This document shows, in pieces, positions 35,745-48,111 of a DNA stretch of 64,000 nucleotides. Origin of the DNA: Stagonosporopsis chrysanthemi (lineage: Eukaryota; Ascomycota; Dothideomycetes; Pleosporales; Didymellaceae); assembly GCA_022560025.1 (NCBI GenBank), contig JAFISE010000117.1, positions 1 to 64,000 on the forward strand, given 5' to 3'. The notes under the pieces were generated by a model, which saw only the letters and a program-made list of their open reading frames with translations, had not been told where the DNA came from and did not search any database. Made by a program: the position numbers and the translations under genes. The stretch's first letter is position 1; each line of letters begins with the position of its first letter.

Positions 35745-37335
35745 CGTGGAATTGGGGTGCGCGGTGCGCGGCGAGTGGTTTAGTCAGAGTGTCTACGCTG
35801 GACTGGCGGCGTCGTTGAGCGGGTATTGCTGTTATTCGAGGTGCCAGCTGAGGCCTGGCTTCAGGAATCGTGTCCTGCTGCGACTGTACGTGTCGCGACA
35901 CCGAAATCAAGGAGTGAGGCTTGACATGATTGTTTGCGGTGTTTGGCTGGACCCTGAGGAGGTTCGCTGCTTCCTCATGTGTTACGTCAGCACTCACACT
36001 CGTATGCCCGTGACCCTTCATCACTTAGACCTCCTCAATGCCATTCCCCTGTTGAGCTATGGGCACCAACCACCGCAATAGGTTCTTGGTGACTCGATAC
36101 CACAAGCATGCGTGGCCAGATCCCAGCGGGTAGCAGCGGCAGCACCGTTGCCTCGTTCAGGCCCGAAGTATAGTCGACAAGTACGACATTGCTTATTTGC
36201 GGAGTTTTCCTTCCTTATTCGTGTATCCAAAAGCGAGCCTTGATCCGCAAATCCCAGCTCTGGTCATCATATACATAGCACCACGAATTAGGCATTTTCG
36301 AGCCGGCCTAGTGAGGGATGATCCAAAGCAAGGCAATCACCCTCACATGAGCAATCACACCTATAACTCGCACCCCGGAACCTGGTCTGAACAAACGGCA
36401 TTACTGAAATGACCATACAGATCGCAGACTTAAGGAAGCTGACAAGGCACCTTGCGATTTACGGTAGACCGTTATCGGTTTTTTGAGCTATAGACACGGC
36501 AGCAAGTCGAGCACAGAGGACCCCCAAGCTTGTCCAATCGGCCGCGAAAACATGCCATGACAGTCGAGAAATTCATCCGCGGCTATTACAGTTGCGGCCA
36601 GGTAGAGCAACGGGGGTCAGCCCACACGGGAGGGACGCCTTATCTTGCACATCCTCCAATGCTTAGCGACCTCCCTGCCGTTGGTGGCTTGTGTGTAAAT
36701 TGCTTGTGCCAATGGGCTTGATTATCGGGTAGACAACAAACCTACTTGCAGTACAGACACCAATCGCATGTCACTCGTACAGGCATGGGAACGAGATGTC
36801 CTGTCTCACCACTCCGGCCGATCTGACGCGAACACGTTGTTTGACAAAGACGTGATTCGCGAAAATGAGCCGGGCCTTCTGACGCCCAACAAGAAACGTG
36901 TGCGATCCAATTGCTGTTTCTCTTCGCTTATGATCATCGCTACACGGCATACGTGTGCGACGACGCTATCGCCTAGACTAAAAGGTGCACACGGATTGCC
37001 AGAAACGCGCAGAAGAACCAGGGCCGGCCTGCCCATCTTTACGGCTGTCTTGTGGAATGAGAGCCAGGCATACATCAAAGGAGACATGCTGAAGACTTCA
37101 TGTGACACGGAATATCACTCAAACCTTGTGGCAGCCACGAATCTGTCGAGCATGGTCGCACCGTCATATCGGCAGGATCCCGTCTTACTGTCTTTATGGG
37201 GCGTGGCTCAAACAACATGTTGCCCAATATGCATGTCTCACATATCCAGACAAAGCGTCGTAGTACAGAAGGAAAAAGACATGTTCGTTGTCATAGTCGC
37301 TGGTCAACCTCTGCAGACCCGTTCTTGCCGTTGAA
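35745..37335. other. Intergenic region, about 1.6 kb
   Basis: Between CCDC130 (-) and the rhodopsin-domain gene (+). A 188-residue frame (36768-37334) ends one base before the next ATG and lacks protein-like features. I see no supported gene. Confidence 0.45.
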
Positions 37336-38564
37336 ATGCCCACACGACTGGACCAAGTCATCTTATCAGACTCGAATCGAACGCCCATTGTCCAGATCAT
37401 CGTTTGGTTCTGTCTCGTGACGAGCTTTCTAGCGTTCATCACCCATGCTGGCATCAAGCTTTACGTATTCCGAGCTCTCAGGGCAGAGTCGGCATTCCTC
37501 CTTGCATCTCTGGTCAGCGCAAGCCAATGTGTTACCGTGGACTCTGCCACTGATTGTTCACACAGATATTCTGTATTCTCCAGTCCACTGCTGCATTGCT
37601 CCAATGTCGGTTTGGATTCGGCAAGCCAGCTGCATCTTTGAGCATCAACGGTGTTCAGTCGAGCCTCAAAGTAAGCATCTGACTGCCGAAAGCCACACCA
37701 GATCTGACTACTACTGCAGGCTGAATACGCAGCAAATATTCTGTTGTTCGCATCGCTTGGCTTCTCAAAGCTGGCCATTGTGGCATTTGTCCACAATTTG
37801 ACCCCCTCAAAACTGCACCGTAAGATCAACTACGGCGTCGGGGTCTTTGTGTGCTTATGGCTGTTATGTGCCATTCTTATTGCAAGCTTCGAGTGCAAGA
37901 TTCCTCGCACGTGGGACAGGAGCCTTCACAGATGTCTTGACCGGGTAGGTTGCTCCTTACACGTATCGTTGCTAGTTTCTGACTGTCTAAAGTTTGCCTG
38001 GTGGAATGCCCTGTCGATCTTCAATATTCTCACAGAGGTTGCTATAATTGCACTAGAACTGGGAATCACGGGGCAGCTGCGAGTCGCGCGACGAAGGAAG
38101 GCCTCCATAATGTGCTTGTTCGCTTGTCGAATCTTGTATGTTCAATTCCTCTGTCTGAAGAGAGGATCTGACCATTCCACAGGGTGCTCATAGCAGCTGC
38201 TATCCAGCTGGCCTTCTTTCATCAGGAAAGTAACAGCGTACCCACCAGCAAAGACTTGACTCTAGGGTACTGGCGGTCTGCTTCCTGCAATCAGATAGTG
38301 CAGTGCCTTGCTATTGCCACAACGTGTTTGCCATACACCAAAATCTTCATGGAAGGATTCGAGTCTGGGCTAATTCGAGTTGACGAAAGCCGCCGGAGGG
38401 GAGAGTATGCTTCAAAAGGGTACAGCGGACGAGAGTATCAGCTCATGGACGTTTCGCGTTCATCGCAAACGAAGCGATCTGCGCCAGGCAAGTCGATCAA
38501 TGTGTCCAAAAGCTGGGCTGTTTCGGTCGAACCCGCTGACCGTGCACAAAGCTCACACCTCTGA
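37336..38564 (+). CDS. Rhodopsin-domain integral membrane protein (fungal, PTH11-like class)
   Basis: Five exons, 37336-37512, 37566-37670, 37720-37944, 37993-38135 and 38183-38564 (introns of 47-53 bp), give 343 residues. Seven membrane segments can be followed: IVQIIVWFCLVTSFLAFITH, SAFLLASLIFCILQSTAALL, ILLFASLGFSKLAIVAFVH, YGVGVFVCLWLLCAILIAS, WNALSIFNILTEVAIIALEL, IMCLFACRILVLIAAAIQLA and a last one around IVQCLAIATTCLPY. The signature order of a polar C in FECKIPRTW and LDR before helix 5 fits the fungal rhodopsin-domain family that includes PTH11-like receptors. A Ser-rich cytosolic tail with SGREYQLMDVSRSS follows. Ligand and signalling partner are unknown. It sits just upstream of the permease gene on the same strand. 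Confidence 0.83.
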
Positions 38565-39063
38565 GTCTGTCACACCATCACTTTCACTTTCTCACATCAG
38601 CCGAAATATCTGAGAGGCAACTGTACAGTATATGGATACCCCAGAGAGCTCTTTCGTAGAAGTAGACTTGCGAACTTGTCACACGGTATCCACGTGCTGA
38701 TTTGGATCACACTTTTGGTCGAGTAGAAATTTGCGTCCAACCCGAGGAATCCTCACGGCTCGGTGTCGGGATTTTTCCTGTGGCGTTCACCCCTGCATGT
38801 TGTGCATGTGTTACACGCGCCTAAGATTATCCGGCAGGCCAGACGGGCGGGACGGGACGGGCTTGTCTTCTTTCGATTAATGTCGCGTTGCGTTTACGAC
38901 GCGCAGGCTACAAGGGTTGGACCCCGATTTGCTGACCAGCGAGGTGCACCTCATACACCTGGTACTACCCACGCTGCTCACGTACCTGCGTCCCTCTGTT
39001 TTCTTCCGTCGGTGTCTTCACTGGTCATCGTTCCCTCAACCGTCCTGTTCTACTGGTCGTACA
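38565..39063. other. Intergenic region upstream of the permease
   Basis: Five hundred bases between two plus-strand genes. No gene or distinct motif is seen. Confidence 0.45.
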
Positions 39064-40880
39064 ATGGCGCCCACTCCCTCAGTAAAGGGCAACGAGGTTG
39101 AGATGACTGTCTCTCCGAGTTATTCGAGCACCGACAACAAGGATCAACTTGCACTCGCCAGACTGGGTAAAAAAGCAGTGCTGAAGGTGGGTAGCTAGGA
39201 CCATCATGCATGACCTCGCTGACTAGTGTCTTCCAGAGACGGTTTGGCTTTCTCTCGATCTTGGGTTTCAGTTGCACGGTCCTGATCACTTGGGAGGGCT
39301 CTTTGGTGTAAGCCAGAACGATGACACAAGCTTGTAATATTGCCTGACGTTTTTGCAGACTCTTCCTCGTTGGCTTTCAGAATGGCGGCCCTGCAGGCGT
39401 CATCTATGGCTACCTGGTGGTCTGGTTCGGCACCGTATCTGTCTTCATGGTCCTCTCAGAGCTTGTCTCCATTGCGCCGACATCGGGTGGACAGTATCAT
39501 TGGGTGTCGATGCTAGCGCCTCGACGTCTATCCAAGCTTCTGAGTTACACATCTGGATGGCTCACGCTTTGCGGCTGGCTGGCTTCTCTTGGTTCTGGCT
39601 GCTTCCTAACTGGCGGTCTGATTCAGGGTTTGTTGATTCTCTGTCAACCAGACACGTATGTCCCACAGAACTGGCACGTTACGCTGCTCTACTGGGCAGT
39701 CATTCTGTTCTGCGTCTTCATCAATGTAGCTGCAGGATGGCTTCTGCCGAAGTTCGAAGGGGCTCTGCTCGTCTTGCACATCCTCGGTTTCTTCGCCATC
39801 CTCATCCCTCTTCTAATACTTGGCCCAAAAGGCGACGCTAAGGAGATCTTCACCACCTTCGTCAACATGGGTGGTTGGGACTCACAAGGCCTGTCATTTT
39901 GCATCGGCATTATGGGCAGCGTATTCGCCTTCGTTGGTGGAGACGGACCGATTCATGTAAGTTCACCATGCTCTGTGCCTCACCTCGATAACTTACATCG
40001 GCACAGCTGTCGGAAGAAATCCATAACGCTCAAGTCGTGGTGCCAAGATCAATTATGACAGGTATTGCAATTAACGGATCTCTGGGCTTTGTCATGGTCA
40101 TCACAGTCCTCCTGCGCCTGGGCGACATTGACGCAGTCCTCGAAGAGAACCCTGCATTCCCGTTCATGGCTGTTTTTCACCAAGCCGTGCAATCGCGATC
40201 GGGTGCCGCTGTCATGGCTTCTATTGTCATGGTTCTCACGATCAGTGCCAATGTCGGGTTTTCAGCCTCAACCTCGCGCATCTGCTGGGCATTTGCAAGA
40301 GACAAGGGCCTCCCTGGGTGGCGTCAGCTAAGCAAAGTAAGGTTGCCGTTCTGATCAAGCACGAAAGTCACTGACGTCAGAGCAGATCAGCAATAGGACA
40401 TCAATCCCAGTCAATGCCGTTGCCTTCACCAGCATCGTCGCCAGCATTCTCGCGCTCATCAATGTCGGCTCAACTACCGCCTTCAATGGCGTCATCTCCG
40501 TTTCCATTGCCGGTCTCTTTGCCTCTTACCTACTCACAGCCTCCCTTCTCCTGTACCGCCGCTGCACTGGCGCCATACTTCCCAGCAGCGCTGCCTTTGA
40601 TCACAGCACACCATCCACCACCGACGATGGCATGGTCCGCGCCATCTGGGGCCCTTGGAAGATTCCTGGCACGTTTGGCATCGTGAACAACGCTTTCGCA
40701 TGCGCATATCTCACATTCGTGTTCTTCTTCAGCTTCTGGCCCTCATTCAAGGACGTCACGCCCGCGACTATGAATTGGTCGATCCTGGTCACAGGTGCGA
40801 TCGCGCTGTTGAGTGCGGTGTATTATCTTGTGTGGGCAAGGAAGACGTATCATGGTCCTGTTGTTGAGGTCAGTCTTTGA
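39064..40880 (+). CDS. APC-family amino acid / choline / GABA-type permease
   Basis: Five exons, 39064-39186, 39237-39307, 39359-39956, 40007-40336 and 40386-40880, give 538 residues. After a polar N-terminus (LALARLGKKAVLK) the family pattern starts with RRFGFLSILGFSCTVLITWEG, then FQNGGPAGVIYGYLVVW, ELVSIAPTSGGQYHWVSMLA, LTLCGWLASLGSGCF, GDGPIHLSEEIHNA, VVPRSIMTGIAINGSLGFV, ASTSRICWAFARDKGLPGWRQ and VNAVAFTSIVASILALI. Twelve helices are expected. The TSGGQYHW and SEEIHNA motifs place it in the fungal amino acid/choline transporter group, which includes yeast Hnm1 and Uga4. Its position upstream of a copper amine oxidase makes an amine a reasonable substrate (inference). Confidence 0.88.
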
Positions 40881-41414
40881 AGATCTTCAAGACTCAAAGC
40901 TGGAGGGGTAGCGAGTGGAAGATGGGGATGAAATGCAAGAGCGAAAAAAATGCATTCGCGCTGCAGGAGTGTTTATGCAGGATGAAAACTTGACTTTAAG
41001 GACTGAGGACCAGAGCTGGTTCCTTCTGACACGTGCGCTATCACTGACAGGATATCTTTGCGTCCGAGTAGCAGCAGATCCGAGACTTCAACTATATCCA
41101 GCAGAGTTGAGGAGACCCATCAAGTCACTCCTCACAGTCATGCCAACGAAGCGATCACTGAGGTCTTAGGAGCTCAACGATCTTCCCACACAAGAAACGG
41201 AGCGAGGATCCCAAGGTCAGAGATATGAGAAATTCAATCTCAATCGACCTTGTAGTTCTGATTCTAGCCTGCACCAGAACGCACGAATATCCAGCTCACA
41301 GCGCGCAATGCCCTCCATTTTTTCATGTTCTATGCTTGCAAATCGCCATTACGTAACGCCGCCGCTCACCTCATCTCCCTATCCATGGCGTGCGAAATCC
41401 TCGTCACCGGATTA

Positions 41415-41498
41415 CCTTTGGAGGTGTGGTGTGGTGGACACGCCGCGAAGGGTATCAAGCCTTTGGAGGTGAAGATGGCCGGGGCGAACCTTTGGAGG
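41415..41498 (+). repeat. Three copies of a 10 bp motif upstream of the copper amine oxidase
   Basis: CCTTTGGAGG occurs exactly at 41415-41424, 41460-41469 and 41489-41498. They lie about 90-170 bp upstream of the TATA candidate and 190-270 bp upstream of the amine oxidase ATG, a spacing that would suit a regulator site (inference). Confidence 0.6.
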
Positions 41499-41585
41499 CA
41501 GGCGCAAGCAAGGCGGTTTTGCGCTAGGGCTGAGGCGGTGGGGTGGCCAATGAGAGTGCTGCACGGGGGACGACTACGAGAGGTG

Positions 41586-41591
41586 TATAAA
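41586..41591 (+). promoter_or_regulatory. TATA box of the copper amine oxidase gene
   Basis: TATAAA lies 95 bp upstream of the ATG at 41687, a normal distance for a fungal TATA promoter. Confidence 0.55.
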
Positions 41592-41686
41592 GGAGTGTGA
41601 CTTCCTCAGATTATTTCATCCATAGCCTGGAGTACCAAAGTTTTGGATATCTATACAAGAAAAGGCAATTCTGTTCGTCCAGCGCA

Positions 41687-44015
41687 ATGTCCTCGCCTCA
41701 CCCACTCGATCCCCTCACGCCGGAGGAGATCACGAGAGTAAGCTGCATTCATCCTCTTCTCCTCCTGCCCAGATATGCACTTCATTTGAGATAAACTGAA
41801 GACCTCAATTTGTAATTTAAAACACATCTTGACTCTCGCAGGCCGCACAACTCATCCGCCCCCTCTTCCCCACCCCCAACTTCCGCGCCATCACCCTCCT
41901 CGAACCCCCCAAACACCTCCTCGTCCCCTACCTCACCGCCGAAGCCGCCGCATCCCCACTTCCTCCTGTCCCGCGACGCGCACGTGTTGACGTGCTCGTC
42001 TCGAACGCAAAGACGGGGAGGAATGATTTAGTGGAGTTGATAGTTGATCTAACGAATAGTGGCTCTGGGGAGGTGGTGGAGAAGAACGTCGTGGAGGGGC
42101 GGCACTCGTACATCGACACGGAGTACATGAAAGAAGTGGAGCGGGCGTGTATGGATGATGCACGGGTGCAGGAGGAGGTAAGGAGGTTGGAGCTGCCGGA
42201 GGGGGCGGAAGTGGTGGTCGAGCCGTGGGCGTACGCGACGGATGGGGTGGAGGATATGGGCGGACGGGTGACGATGGTACGTTGGTATCCATCTCTCCTC
42301 TTGGTGCAAGACTATTCTGTGGGAGGGGGAAGGAGAGAGGTTGGCCGTGAGGACAAATTGTGGTGAGCTGACATAGAGCAGTGCTGGTTCTACGCCCGCC
42401 TGAACCCCCACCAAGACGCGAACTACTACGCTCACCCCCTGGCGCTCTGCGCCGAGGTTTCTGAAGCCTTGCAAGTCACAAAAGTGTACCACCTCCCTAC
42501 ACGCAGCGATGAATCCGTCCACAACACCGCCCAACCCTTCGACGCTCGCATTAAACACTCCCCGGACGCCGAATACCACCCCGACCTCCGCCCCTCTCCC
42601 CGTAGTACCACAATGCCGCTGAAAATAATCCAGCCCCAAGGCCCGTCCTTCAGCGTTAAGGGCCACCGCGTCGCCTGGGAGAAGTGGACGTTCCGCGTGG
42701 GCTTCAACTACCGTGAGGGGCTGACTTTGCACGACATACGGTACGGTGGGAGGAAAGTGTTCTACCGACTCTCACTGGTCGAGATGTTTGTGCCGTATGG
42801 AGATCCACGGGTGCCGTATCCTAGAAAGGGGGCATTCGATCTAGGCAATGACGGGGCGGGGGTGAATGCTAACAACCTGGGGTTGGGGTGTGATTGTCTA
42901 GGTAGGTCACGCTCGAGCTTCCATTCACTATTGCGGGGCCACACGGGGGGGGGGGGGGAGGCGGTGTCGAGCAGGGGAGAGATTGACGTGCTAACGGGAA
43001 ATGCGTAGGAACGATCAAGTACTTCGACGGCTGGCATCACACTGCCTCAGGTCTGCCGCTGCGGCTACCAAACGTAATCTGCATGCACGAGCAAGACGAC
43101 GGCATCCTCTGGAAGCACACGAATTTCCGCACCGGCCACGCAGTCGTGACGCGCGCGCGCACGCTGGTGCTGCAGACTATCATTACCGTCAGCAACTACG
43201 AGTACATTTTCGCATTCCATTTTGGGCAGGACGCGGGAATCAACTACGAAGTACGGGCGACGGGAATTTTGTCGACGGTGCCGATTGCACTAAAGGAGCC
43301 GAAGCCACCATATGGGACGATTGTTGCTCCGGGCGTGCTGGCGCCGTACCATCAGCACCTGTTTTGTCTGCGCATCGACCCGGCGATTGACGGGCAGAAG
43401 AACTCGGTGGTGGTGGAGGAGTCGCATCCCATGCCCATGGACGAGCACAACCCGTTCGGCGTCGGGTACGAAACTCGGGCACAGTATGTTGAGCGGGAAG
43501 GCGGCTTCGATCTCGATATTGCTCGGAACCGGATTTTCAAGATTGTCAACGAAGCGGTCGTCAACCCGGTGACGCAGACACCCGTCGCGTTCAAGCTGCT
43601 GCCCTGCCCCAGCCAGATGCTCCTCGCGCATCCCTCCTCTTTCCACGCGCGGCGTTCGGAGTACGGCAGGCATGCGGTGTGGGTGACTAAGTACCGCGAG
43701 GATGAGATGTTTCCATCGGGCAGATACACGATGCAGTCCATGGGCGGGGAGGGAATCGCAAGTGCGATTGCAAAGCGGGCGGGGGACGAGAAGAAGGCAA
43801 TTGTCAGGAACGAGGACGTGGTGGTTTGGCATACGTTTGGATCAACGCATAATCCGCGCATTGAGGACTGGCCTGTCATGCCCTGTGAGAAGATGACGGT
43901 AGGATTGAAGCCAGTGAACTTCTTTTCTGGGAACCCCGGGTTGGATGTCACGCCGAGCACGGAGGAAGTCAATAAGAGTGTATTGTACAACGGGTCGATG
44001 ACAGACTGCCACTAA
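41687..44015 (+). CDS. Copper amine oxidase (primary amine oxidase)
   Basis: Four exons, 41687-41737, 41842-42276, 42382-42901 and 43009-44015, give 670 residues. The introns are about 105 bp each, longer than usual here. Catalytic residues can be placed: the base Asp315 in KGAFDLGNDGAG, the topaquinone-forming Tyr399 in VSNYEYIF, copper ligands His450 and His452 in YHQHLFC and His616 in GSTHNPRIEDWPVMP. The N2 and N3 domains precede (MSSPHPLDPLTPEEI, ARLNPHQDANYYAHPL). The enzyme deaminates primary amines to aldehydes with release of ammonia and hydrogen peroxide. I see no signal peptide and no SKL-like C-terminus (it ends TDCH), so location is open. The gene follows a permease on the same strand, and the next gene is convergent 88 bp away. 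Confidence 0.94.
42945..42958. repeat. 14 bp poly-G tract inside an amine oxidase intron
   Basis: Uninterrupted G run in the third intron, 43 bp after the donor. Exact length may be assembly-dependent. Confidence 0.8.
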
Positions 44016-44103
44016 TCTTAGCGAGACAGTTTAGCCTTGACAGAATCGATAGCTCGATCAGTTGGTCGCATTTACGCAAAGAGCAGCTTGTTGCTCATAC
44101 GTA

Positions 44104-46508
44104 TCAGGCATACATTCGTCCTCGAATGGGTTGCTGTACTGGCAGGCCGGAGAAAGTGCAATGGCCTACAGCGTCTCTGCCCTCTGTCAAGCGTCCATCC
44201 CCATGCGAAACAGCGCCCCATTGCACCGGCAGCAAACTCGCGTTCTTTTCCTCCGGCAATGGATGACAAGCAGCACTGATAGCGGCGGAGCAACTACTCG
44301 CCACAGGCATCCCAGCAGCGTATCTGAGTCTCCCTACAAAGATACCACCGATGGCCAAGACAGAGCCTACAACAGTGCACAATATGATAGCCGGCGGCGA
44401 GAACCCGCAGGTGGAAACCTGACGCGTGATTAGCCGGTCCCGACTCTCTGTGATGGCGATCTGCACCATGAAGATGCTCTGCGATGCAAGCCAGTGGAAC
44501 AAGCCGGAAAGAATGGTCATTGGGATAGCCCATCGGAAAGGCACATTGAGCCAGTATGTGCTGCGCTGGTAGCCGCGCGGAGAGGTTACACGCAGGGGTT
44601 TGCGGGTTGTTATGTACTGGGACCATTCTCTTGCTACGAACATGTTGGTGTAGAGAGCGTTGAAAGCAAGATAGAGGTACGACAGCACGGCCTGTGGAGC
44701 ATTTGCTAGTAGGACACCCGTTCCGAGAGAAATACTGAGGTCCATCAGGTTGTTTCCAGAGATGGCCCCGAAACCAATGGCCCACAATTTCCTGGGGTCG
44801 CGTGGCATTCCTTGTAGTGAAAAGCCCATGCAAGTAAATCCGGCGATGATGGCTGCAGTGTAGCTGGATTCATCAGAGTGGGCTATCACATGTAGTCAGT
44901 GCACGGATCACTTACAGAACATAGGTAGCAAGCCATCTACGAGTGCTTGGAGCAGTCTGCCACCTCCACCGATATGGATCAAAGCGCTCCGGAACGACAC
45001 CAAGGCCATCCTTCTTTGCTCCATGCGTTCTCTCCCAGGTCCATTGAGCTTCGATCAGGTCTCTCGAAAACAGACAGCGCTTCTCGGTCTCTGGGTCGGG
45101 GTTGTCAAGGAAATATGCTACTGTGTCACCCAATGTGACTAAGGGCGATTGACTGCGGTACATAAAGAATGTTGCAGTCATACAGACTACTTTGATGAAA
45201 TTGGAGATAATGACGAAAAGAGCGATAGTGAAACTAAAGTGCAGCTTACACTGTTCGGCCACCTCTTCGACTAAGCAATGATTGATAGGTACCCCAAAAG
45301 GCTGCCAATTTGATCTGTTGTTTGGTACTTCGTTGGTGTTGCTCACGTCGCAGGTTCTCGTTGTGAGTGAGGGGCATCGCCACCCGTTCGAAGGGTAAAT
45401 GTCAGGACTGCTGGAAAATGGAAGGTCGGCATGCATGGTCGCGGGGTCATACGAATGCTTCGTCCACTTGAAAGTACCATTGGGCTGAAAGCGCGGCCCC
45501 CAAAGAGCCAAGTTCCGCCAAACCGTTGGGCGATCCTGGATTATGAGTAAATTGCCAGAGTTTGAGACGTATTGTTCGTCATATTTCCGAAAACAAGTTG
45601 CCGCGTCGACTTTTTGATATATCTGTGTGGACGAACTGGTTGAGTTCGGCCTCCATGCGTCCAGACGAGATACAAAGGGCTCGGGATCTTCAATATCGAC
45701 AAATGAAGTCGTGTTGTATGGAGCGCCATCGAGCCAATCCTGTGTCGTAGGAACGACTGTATACTCGTTGGCTTGCATATTTGTAAACACAACAGAATTG
45801 AAGAGCAGATGGAGTGGTATGGACGAGAGACACAAAAAGAGCCACAGAGATGCTCGCGCGCGACCAATGTGTAGAAGGTTGCGCAGACTTGGTACTCCGA
45901 TATGAAGCCAGATACGCTTTGCGTGGGCGCGTACGAGTTCTTCTCGAGTAGGCGCGCTGAGAACTTGCATGCAGTAATTACTTGCGCAAAGGAGGAGCGT
46001 GCTTAAAATGTTGACGATAAGATGTATCCACACGTTTAGAGTTCTTGTCTTCGTACAGCTACCGTGAAAGAGCGTACCAATTGAGCTGTTTGGCTTATCG
46101 TATGGGCCGCTCCACACATATGCGGTAATGGCAATATTGAAGATGCACACTGATGCGGCACCGGTGAAAGAGAGGATCACTCCAGCACGCCAGCCGGTGA
46201 AAGTTTTGCGATACCATGGAACTCGTGGACTGGGCCCAACAAAGACCTCGGGCGAATCTTGTGGTACTACTGGCACAGCCGGGTCGTCATCCAGTGTGAT
46301 GATGGGGTGAACATCTTGAGTACCGGCGTCCCAGTGCTGGTGTTGGACCACAGCTCTGCTACCAGTTGTCAGCACACATCAACATCATAGCGGCGTCTTT
46401 GTCGCACAACGGAGGATGCTGAAGCAGCTCAAAATCATCAGCATCTTCACCATGATGTACCTGACTGCTTATCCGACGGTATTTCGTAGGCGCTCGAGTT
46501 ATCACCAT
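44104..46508 (-). CDS. DUF6536-type fungal membrane protein
   Basis: The best model has three exons, 46508-46461, 46336-44916 and 44863-44104, for 742 residues. The intron between exons 2 and 3 (52 bp, GTAAGT donor) joins RWLATYVL directly to YTAAIIAGFTCMG as one continuous helix. The N-terminal exon (MVITRAPTKYRRISSQ) is less certain; without it the frame opens only at GTG. Features: a helix at FTGWRAGVILSFTGAASVCI, the conserved GTLFHGSC with LNVWIHLIVNILSTLLLCAS and NYCMQVLSAPTREE, then RASLWLFLCLSSIPLHLLFN, an extracellular N-glycosylation-rich part, and late helices with the closing family sequence CSAAISAACHP and GHCTFSG. The family is widespread in Pleosporales; its function is unknown. 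Confidence 0.78.
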
Positions 46509-47066
46509 CGCGACGTCTTGGGGCAGGGAGGAGTGGTGGGTAGATTGAGAGCTTTTGTTGACACAAGGGTCGCGTATGCGAGAGGGGTTGCACAACCCTA
46601 CTCTACCGTATCGAGATGCAGTCTCTGTAACCCCACCAATTCAAGAAAGGCGAGACCGCTCAGAGGCATGTTCAGCTGAAGTGGCGTCTGGGAAGAACAC
46701 TAGACGTCTGTTATGGTTCTTGGTCGATACAAGGCTGGCCAGCTGGAATGCAAGGTAAGCGCCACCGCATGTTTGGCGCCCAACGCCACATCCTATTGGC
46801 TGCAGTCTTGCATTTGGACCCCTTAGAGGCGTAGGCTTGACCACCAAACCGAGTGACCTGAAATGCGCCGCGATACAGGGTATGATGCGTAGTGACTCCG
46901 CATTGGGACGAGAAGAAAGCTTATTGATGTATGGCATGGCTCGCTTGCAAGGCCTCTGCCATTCCGGGTCAGCCCTGGCCGCTTCACCTTTAACAGTGCC
47001 CGTGTCTATTGTTGAGATAAGTCCGACATAAGGACCTAGTGTGCAGGCAGATCCAACGAAGCGTTA
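46509..47066. other. Intergenic region upstream of the DUF6536 gene
   Basis: About 560 bp. It contains the 5' flank of the DUF6536 gene and the 3' flank of the Ind1 gene, both minus strand. An inverted CCAAT (ATTGG) lies near 46795. No gene is seen. Confidence 0.4.
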
Positions 47067-48111
47067 TCATCTCGTCAAGCCTATTACGGCTTCGACTTGG
47101 CGAGCAATGTCCAGGAAGGCCTTCGCTCTGTCGCCATCTGGCTCAGCAACGACAGTCGGCTTACCGCGATCTGCATCATCGCTAATGCTCGCATGCAGCG
47201 GAATCTCACCCAGCATCTTCAACTCATACTTCGCGCACATATCCCTAATCTTGCCCATATTGCCAAACACCTCATGTACCGAGCCACAGCCCGGGCATTT
47301 GAATCCAGCCATGTTGCAGACAAGGCCCAGCATATTGACGTTGACCTTCTTGAACAGCTCGACGCCTTTTACAGCGTCCTTGAGCGACAAGTCCTGCGGT
47401 GTCGACACAATCAACGCGCCGTCCAGGTTCAGCTGCTGGGTGATGGTGAGCTGCACGTCGCCCGTGCCGGGCGGCATGTCCAGCACCAGCACGTCCAGAC
47501 CGCCCCACTCCACTTCGTGGAGCAGCTGCTGCAGTGCCTTCATAACCATGAGGCCGCGCCATGCTACTGGCGAGGACTCTGGGATAAGGTAGCCCATGGA
47601 CATGGACTTGAGGCCATAGTTGGACAGGGGGATGAGCTGGTTGTCTGCCGCAGTGTCAGAGAGCGGGCGTGGATGGTGGCGTGTGGGACTAACTGCTCGA
47701 TAGACGAGGCTCGCCGGAGAGGTTGAGGAGGGTGGGTATCGAGGGGCCGAAGATGTCGGTGTCGAGAATGCCGGCTCTGTACCCGCGGCGGGCGAAGCTG
47801 AGGGCAAGGTTGACTGTGTTGTGAGTGGTGATGATGTGGTTGAGAGGTGCAGTAGTGCGCATACCAGCAATTGTGCTCTTGCCAACACCGCCTTTTGCTG
47901 AGGAGACTGCAACCACTTTCTTGACATCTTTTATGCTTCGTCGCTGCGGCAGGCCTCGCTGCATGCGCGGTAGCTGTGGAGGTGCGCCGGAGCGGGGGAG
48001 GCCCTGGGCGGACAATCAATCCACTGCATTTGATTCTACTTCTTATCGACGTACGAGTGGATTCTCATGCTGCAGACAGCGCAGCGTTGAGAACAGTCGT
48101 GGTTTGAGCAT
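47067..48111 (-). CDS. Ind1/NUBPL, mitochondrial iron-sulfur P-loop ATPase
   Basis: Four exons, 48111-48055, 48003-47865, 47813-47694 and 47644-47067 (introns of 49-51 bp), give 297 residues. The first exon is a short mitochondrial presequence (MLKPRLFSTLRCLQHENPL). The deviant Walker A motif VSSAKGGVGKSTIA lies near residues 53-66. Then come DTDIFGPSIPTLLNL, SNYGLKSMSMGYLIPE, VLVLDMPPGTGDVQLT, IVSTPQDLSLKDAVKGVELF and the CPGC cysteine pair that binds the bridging [4Fe-4S] cluster. Family members help insert Fe-S clusters into respiratory complex I; presence of the gene fits an organism that keeps complex I. I favour Ind1/NUBPL over cytosolic Nbp35/Cfd1 because of the presequence and length. 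Confidence 0.9.

Larger units (their letters stand above)
40881..41686. other. Intergenic region between permease and amine oxidase
   Basis: It holds the 3' flank of the permease and the promoter of the amine oxidase, including three copies of a 10 bp motif and a TATA box (both listed). A 91-residue frame at 41325-41600 overlaps these repeats and is not convincing as a gene. Confidence 0.5.

Noticed and set aside
36768..37334. 188-residue plus-strand frame just upstream of the rhodopsin-domain gene
   Set aside because: It ends one base before the next ATG, has no hydrophobic or domain pattern and no introns that would link it to the gene.
41325..41600. 91-residue frame in the amine oxidase promoter
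   Set aside because: It contains the triple 10 bp repeat and the TATA box lies at its end; promoter sequence is the better explanation.
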